From the NCBI GenBank assembly GCA_902464015.1, contig CABQHM010000005.1:12745-76744 (forward strand): a DNA stretch of 64,000 nucleotides. The letters are read 5' to 3'. The DNA comes from an uncultured Coriobacteriales bacterium (GTDB taxonomy: Bacteria; Actinomycetota; Coriobacteriia; Coriobacteriales; UMGS124). Below the pieces are notes generated by a model, which saw only the letters and a list, made by a program, of their open reading frames with translations, had not been told where the DNA came from and made no database searches. The number at the start of each line of letters is the position of its first letter. Position 1 is the stretch's first letter. Position numbers and translations under genes: made by a program. Positions 60,047 to 64,000 of the stretch are shown here, piece after piece.

Positions 60047-63000
60047 TTATCCCAGCACGTTTTCGAACGCGAGCCATGAAGGCTGCTCGGTGCACACAAC
60101 GCGGGCGCTCACGTAGGCGCGCGGCAGGCTCACGAAGCGCGTGCCCTGCCAAATGCCCGAAGGCTGTCGCTGTACAACAAGCGCGACGTCGGCCTGACGG
60201 TCGTTGACCAGGCAGAGGGGCAGCAAGAGCTTCATGGTATCGGCTGCAGGGTCGAACACGGGCACTGCCAGGCGATAGTTGCGCCTGCATGCGGCGATTG
60301 CCGCGTCTACGGCATCGTCAAGGGCGCGGGTGAGCCTGCGATAGACTGCCGGCGTGCCCGTGATGAAGCGGGCCAAGCGAACCTGGGCTTCGGTGCGCTG
60401 GGCGACGGGCAGGGACGTGTCGCCCATGCGATCGAGCATGCCGCAGGGGCCTTCCATGTCGGCGAGGGCGTCGCGCAGGAAACCACGAGGCAGACGTCCC
60501 AGGCAGTCGTCGAGGAGCGTGTGGAAGTCGAGGGCGACGCGGGCATCGGGCTGAGGCACCACATCGTCGAGCGAGGTCAGATAGGTTGCTGCCTGAGGGA
60601 TGCACTCAAGCTCGGAGGTGATGCGCCTGCCCAAATCACCCGAGCCGGCCAGCGCAAATCCGGCGAAGCGCCAGGGAGTGTTCACGCGGCAGGGCTCGAA
60701 GCAGGCGAACACGTCATCGCCTGAGGGCGTGGCAAGTCCCGTGTTGAACGCGGCGAAATCACCTGCGGAAGAAGTTCCGAGCTTGCCCTGTGCGCGCACG
60801 CGGTGGAACGTGACGACAAGGTACTCGCGCAGGATGCCGTAGCGTGTGGCACCGGCAGCGCTGGGGGTGACTTCTGTGCCGGGATAACTCCAACGCTCGG
60901 GCGCGACCATGCGGGCAAGGTCGCCCAGCACGGCGTCCCACGAGCTGATGGTGGCAAACGTGGCGAACTCGCGGATGGGATCGACCGCCTGCGAACCTGC
61001 GGGCGACGGTGTGCCGAGGTCAGACCATGCGCCCTGGTCAGCCACGGGAAGGCCCTCGAGAGAGGCAGTCTCGTGCATGTCGCCCGTACCGTCGTCACCG
61101 TCGACAAGTGCTACGGCCCAACGCATGTTGAGCCCTGGCTTGCCGGTGCGCTTGAGGGTGAGCTCGACGGGCTGGCTCCCGTCTTCGCGCAGGTAGCGCA
61201 GGGGGAATACGGCCCTGCTGCGCGACCCACACACGGTGCCCATGGCGCGGGCGGCGCTCCAGTCCTCGTCGAGCACCGCCATGAGGTCAACCTGTATGGG
61301 CAGGATGCGCGAAAGCGTGCTCAGGATGGCCGTGGGGCAGAAGACGTCGCGCGAGATGGACTGTGGGTAGTCGGCGAGGACTTCCGGGGTCGGAACCTGG
61401 CGGTCCGGATTGGGTGAGAAGGTCGCGGCTGCATGCGCGGCAGGGGAGTGACCTGCGAAGGCAGGCTGGCGTGCAGCCTGAGGAGCCGAGATGCTTGCAG
61501 CGGGAGTCTGCTGCGGCATGCAGGACTGAGCGACAGGTGTGGTTATCGGTGCGTGCTGCTGGGTCATTTGGGTGGGCGCGGCCTGAGTGTCTGCCGAATC
61601 GGAAAGAGCCGCCTGGGCGGTCGAGGCCTGATTGAATGCCGAAGCGGAAAGGGCTGCCTGGGTGGCCACGAGCTGACCGGTTGCCGAATCATAGGACGCC
61701 GCCAGAACGGGTGCGACCTGGAAGGATTCCAAATTAGAAACGGCCGTCTGAGCAGGCGCGACCTGGTTGGATGCCGAATCGGGAGAAGCTGCCTGGAGAG
61801 AGGATGTCTGAGCAGGTGCGATATAAGCGCGCGGGGCCTCGGTGCCAGCGACTGCAGCGACCCCATTGCTCGGTGCGTCCTTAATCGAGAACACATCCGG
61901 ATTGGCGACGGTCTCCTGGATTGTGGAAGCCTGAGCGGCCAGAGCCTCGGCGGGTGCGTAGCTGGCCGCCTCTTCATAGGTGGGCATGAGCCACTCGTCG
62001 TCGGCCGGCATGGTTGCGACGGTTGGTGCGGGAGAGGGTGCGGCCTCGACTGCGGCGGCATGTGTGCGCCTACGGGTGACGCCGCGCTTGGCGCCCGAAG
62101 CGAGGACGTCCTCGCACATACGCTGGGTATGGGAGCTGGGGGAGGAGGGCATCTCTGCCGGCTTCTGCGTTTTCGCGGCCGCCACCTTGCCCTTCTTGCC
62201 TGCGCCCTTCTTGTCGGCTTCCGTCTTCTTGTGCGAGCCGGGCTTGGCTGCGGCCGTCTTGCTTGCGGCGGCAAAGGGCAGCTCGCCAACGGGGTCGTAG
62301 GTGACGCGCAAGCCGCCCTTGAGCTCGGCGATGGGAGTTGTCACACGGGCACGCTGCTCGTCGAGGGCGCGCTGACGCGCCTCCTCGCGGGCGCGCTGAG
62401 CTGCCTCGCGGGCCTCGGCCTCCTGACGTGCGCGTTCCTCGGCCTCGCGGGCTTCTCGTTCGGCTGTCTCGCGGGCGATGCGTTCCGCTTCCTCGCGGGC
62501 GATGCGCTCCGCCTCGGCGCGTTCGGCTGCCTCACGGGCCTCCCGCTCGGCGCGCTGCTGTGCCTCGAGCTTTGCCTGAGCCTCGGCTGCGGCCTTGGCG
62601 GCTTTGGCTTCCTGCTTGCGGCGCTGCTCGCCGGGCTTGGAGGGCTTGACGGTGGCCTTTACGCCGGCCCACTGGTTCTTGCTGCCCTTGGCTCCCTTGC
62701 CAGCGCCTTTTGCCTGCTTGCCTGCGGGTTTGGATACCTGGGCGGCCTTTGCGGCAGCCTTTTCCTCCTCGGCCTTCTGGGCCTCAAGAAGCTGGGCATC
62801 GAGTTCGGCGTTGCGCAGCATGGTGACGAGGATGCGGCCTTTCTTGAAGACCTCGACGCGCGCTGAACCCTGGAAATGTTTGGATTCGAGCATCGTGCGA
62901 GTCGAGTCGAAGCCGACATCGGCCGCCTGTACGTCGTCGGCTGTCAGCACCTCCTCGGCGCGTTCAATGGTGACCTGCTTGCCGTAGCCGAGCTTCTCGC

Positions 63001-63052
63001 TCAGCAGACGATAGATATAGAGGCGATTACCTGGGGTCATCGAGTCAGCCAT
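60047..63052 (-). CDS. Large DUF3825-domain protein with coiled-coil and low-complexity arms
   Basis: ATG 63052 is used; no strong ribosome binding site marks it, and longer frames to 63511 are not conserved-looking. The 1001 residues fall into an N-terminal domain (1-90), a Lys/Ala-rich part, an E/A/R coiled coil (about 170-240), an Ala/Thr/Gln-rich linker with degenerate 15-residue repeats (for example QASTAQAALSDSADT), and a C-terminal DUF3825 domain (about 620-1001) with FNTGLATPSGDDVFACFEPC, LLLPLCLVNDRQADVALVVQ and SLPRAYVSARVVC. DUF3825 is linked by context to RNA-related proteins; no function is established. No signal or membrane segment. Confidence 0.8.
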   Translation of the reverse strand: MADSMTPGNRLYIYRLLSEKLGYGKQVTIERAEEVLTADDVQAADVGFDSTRTMLESKHFQGSARVEVFKKGRILVTMLRNAELDAQLLEAQKAEEEKAAAKAAQVSKPAGKQAKGAGKGAKGSKNQWAGVKATVKPSKPGEQRRKQEAKAAKAAAEAQAKLEAQQRAEREAREAAERAEAERIAREEAERIARETAEREAREAEERARQEAEAREAAQRAREEARQRALDEQRARVTTPIAELKGGLRVTYDPVGELPFAAASKTAAAKPGSHKKTEADKKGAGKKGKVAAAKTQKPAEMPSSPSSHTQRMCEDVLASGAKRGVTRRRTHAAAVEAAPSPAPTVATMPADDEWLMPTYEEAASYAPAEALAAQASTIQETVANPDVFSIKDAPSNGVAAVAGTEAPRAYIAPAQTSSLQAASPDSASNQVAPAQTAVSNLESFQVAPVLAASYDSATGQLVATQAALSASAFNQASTAQAALSDSADTQAAPTQMTQQHAPITTPVAQSCMPQQTPAASISAPQAARQPAFAGHSPAAHAAATFSPNPDRQVPTPEVLADYPQSISRDVFCPTAILSTLSRILPIQVDLMAVLDEDWSAARAMGTVCGSRSRAVFPLRYLREDGSQPVELTLKRTGKPGLNMRWAVALVDGDDGTGDMHETASLEGLPVADQGAWSDLGTPSPAGSQAVDPIREFATFATISSWDAVLGDLARMVAPERWSYPGTEVTPSAAGATRYGILREYLVVTFHRVRAQGKLGTSSAGDFAAFNTGLATPSGDDVFACFEPCRVNTPWRFAGFALAGSGDLGRRITSELECIPQAATYLTSLDDVVPQPDARVALDFHTLLDDCLGRLPRGFLRDALADMEGPCGMLDRMGDTSLPVAQRTEAQVRLARFITGTPAVYRRLTRALDDAVDAAIAACRRNYRLAVPVFDPAADTMKLLLPLCLVNDRQADVALVVQRQPSGIWQGTRFVSLPRAYVSARVVCTEQPSWLAFENVLG

Positions 63053-63674
63053 GAGAGCGTCCAATCTATGAGAGCACCCGAGCAACGCCATACGGCGGCC
63101 CCGGATGAAGGTTAACCGCCCCATTTTCCCAGACTTTCCCTCCACATGGAACCCACATCCCAAGGCTGCACATCTGATGCATGGGAGGGGAGGGCCATAC
63201 GCGTCGATTTGATGCGCCCCTGCCTGTGCCTCGCGTGGATATGTCTGTCTTCCGTTCGGTTTTCCGAGCTTAAATTTTTCCGGAAAGAGGCCGCTTGACC
63301 TCGCGTTTGGCAAGGAAGTGCCCGTCCTGTTCTTGATATTGATTGGAAAGATTTGCGGGATATCGGCTGTCCGGGCGATTTGACGGGTCTGCGTCCGCCT
63401 CGGCCGTCGCTGTTCCGGCGTTGGCGTCTTGCCGCCCTGCCTCTGCTCTCTCATTTCCCTCACGTGTCCTGCCTCCGTGCGAGACTGTGAGACGTTCGTC
63501 CAAGAGATCATCGCCGAGTCTCAGGAGACCCTGGCTTGCTTTTTGGTCCATTTAGCACGATGACGGGCCATACGTGCTGGATGGACCATTTTGGGTCGAT
63601 TTGCGGGCTTTTTTGGTCCATTGAGCACGATGGTCTGACGAACGTGCAGAACGGACCATTTTGAGGGGCTGGCC
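63053..63674. other. Gene-free stretch upstream of the DUF3825 gene with palindromic repeats
   Basis: Apart from the two 52-bp palindromic repeats (63541-63592, 63611-63662) nothing is supported. Frames crossing it translate the repeats themselves. The promoter of the DUF3825 gene must lie in the first part, but no clear boxes were found. Confidence 0.5.
63541..63662. repeat. Two 52-bp palindromic repeats, period 70 bp
   Basis: Units 63541-63592 and 63611-63662 both read TTTTGGTCCATT-AGCACGA at the start and ACGTGC near the middle, ending GGACCATTTT. In each, GGTCCAT/AGCACG at the left can pair with CGTGCT/ATGGACC at the right, giving a strong hairpin; the second copy has mismatches. Such dispersed units resemble REP-type palindromes. 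Confidence 0.75.
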
Positions 63675-64000
63675 CTAGTCCGGTCGGTGCTCGCGGCCCG
63701 CTTCGTGGACCCGTCGGCCCTGACGGTTTCCGATGCTGCGCCCATTGCTGCTTCCTTTGATTAAGGCAACGCTTATAGTACGATGTCTTACACGCGTGAA
63801 TTTGCATCCGGCTGCGCGGCGGTGCAAAGGCGATATGAGAGAGCCATTTGGGGGTATGCCTTCGACGTGCTTGGCGATGACGCTGGCGAGCTTCGACGCC
63901 GGCACGTGGAGCAGGCTGCTGCACGCCCAGATGCCGTCATAGGGGCCTTGCGGCTCGAAGTCCTCGAAGAGCGCGTGCGCGACGGGGAGCCCCGTGAGCC
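63675..64000 (-). pseudogene. Truncated class I SAM methyltransferase gene (5' end beyond window)
   Basis: On the minus strand the frame entering from 64000 reads LTGLPVAHALFEDFEPQGPY, then DGIWACSSLLHVPASKLASV and IAKHVEGIPPNGSLIS. This matches motifs III to V of a SAM methyltransferase, where DGxWACASLLHVP is followed by a helix, a KPGG-like turn and a strand. After about 63840 the chain loses resemblance (PLHRRAAGCKF) and runs to a stop at 63675. The gene appears cut off just after the SLIS strand, next to the palindromic repeats. The missing 5' half lies outside the window, so status is partly inferred. Confidence 0.6.

Noticed and set aside
63508..63924. 138-codon minus-strand frame across the palindromic repeats
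   Set aside because: Its product is mostly translated repeat, and a better explanation exists in another frame (methyltransferase remnant).
1..64000. tRNA, rRNA or CRISPR array
   Set aside because: No T-loop-like GTTCRANNC with matching acceptor stem, no rRNA-like stretch and no regularly spaced identical repeats with unique spacers were noticed. Only a tRNA or CRISPR scan could exclude them fully.

Overview
The window looks like a chromosome segment of a high-GC, anaerobic, respiring member of the class Coriobacteriia, most likely family Eggerthellaceae. This is inferred from gene content, not from a marker gene: no rRNA or tRNA was seen. The clues are a Tat-exported molybdopterin oxidoreductase with its Fe-S partner and a TorD chaperone, a LuxR-type regulator fused to a twelve-helix membrane domain, a Tat-exported flavoprotein reductase with a C-terminal FMN-binding domain, and many small transcription units closed by strong GC-rich hairpins.

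Layout. 1-3.8 kb: the end of a leucine-rich-repeat protein, a shortened AAA-ATPase-like protein, an S4 RNA-binding protein, and an EF-hand protein embedded in 11-residue amphipathic repeats. 3.9-6.5 kb: a NitT/TauT-type ABC importer. 6.7-10 kb: MBL-fold hydrolase, Nudix hydrolase, pseudouridine synthase and a BASS-family transporter. 10.2-15.2 kb: a five-gene peptide/nickel-type ABC importer behind a clear promoter with a 9-bp direct repeat. 15.3-20 kb: a dicarboxylate-type symporter, a LysR regulator and a divergent Tat-exported fumarate-reductase-like flavoprotein, probably one uptake-and-reduction module. 20-22.4 kb: LOG-family protein and RF3. 22.6-24.8 kb: a cpsC-cpsD-cpsB phosphoregulatory operon with no glycan genes beside it. 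24.9-29.2 kb: a YhaN-like ATPase, a Nudix hydrolase and a TetR regulator.

29.3-30.9 kb is the most unusual accessory stretch. A gene for a protein with a C-terminal Vsr/DUF559-like nuclease signature is bracketed by two copies of a 125-132 bp element with near-perfect terminal inverted repeats. A third copy lies at 56.2 kb. 31-33 kb: hotdog thioesterase and a lipoprotein with 12 BspA-type repeats.

33.5-46.8 kb is a respiratory island. A membrane LuxR regulator is divergent from a large Moco enzyme, its four-cluster Fe-S subunit, a second four-cluster ferredoxin protein, a helical protein of unknown role, TorD, a degenerate SF1-helicase-like ATPase, a U32-like Cys-rich protein and a trigger-factor-like chaperone. 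The Moco enzyme resembles the catechol dehydroxylase/DMSO reductase group; no membrane quinol-oxidising subunit is present.

47-64 kb: LysR regulator, an FtsH-like protein without its protease, two tandem paralogous methyltransferases, a YqhA-family membrane protein, a DUF3516 helicase, DAHP synthase, an ECF sigma factor with a membrane-anchored partner, MscL with a Cys-rich tail, a short DUF1846 protein, a 1001-residue DUF3825 protein with long low-complexity arms, and finally two 52-bp palindromic repeats beside the remains of a methyltransferase gene. All calls are by eye from motifs; no database search was run.
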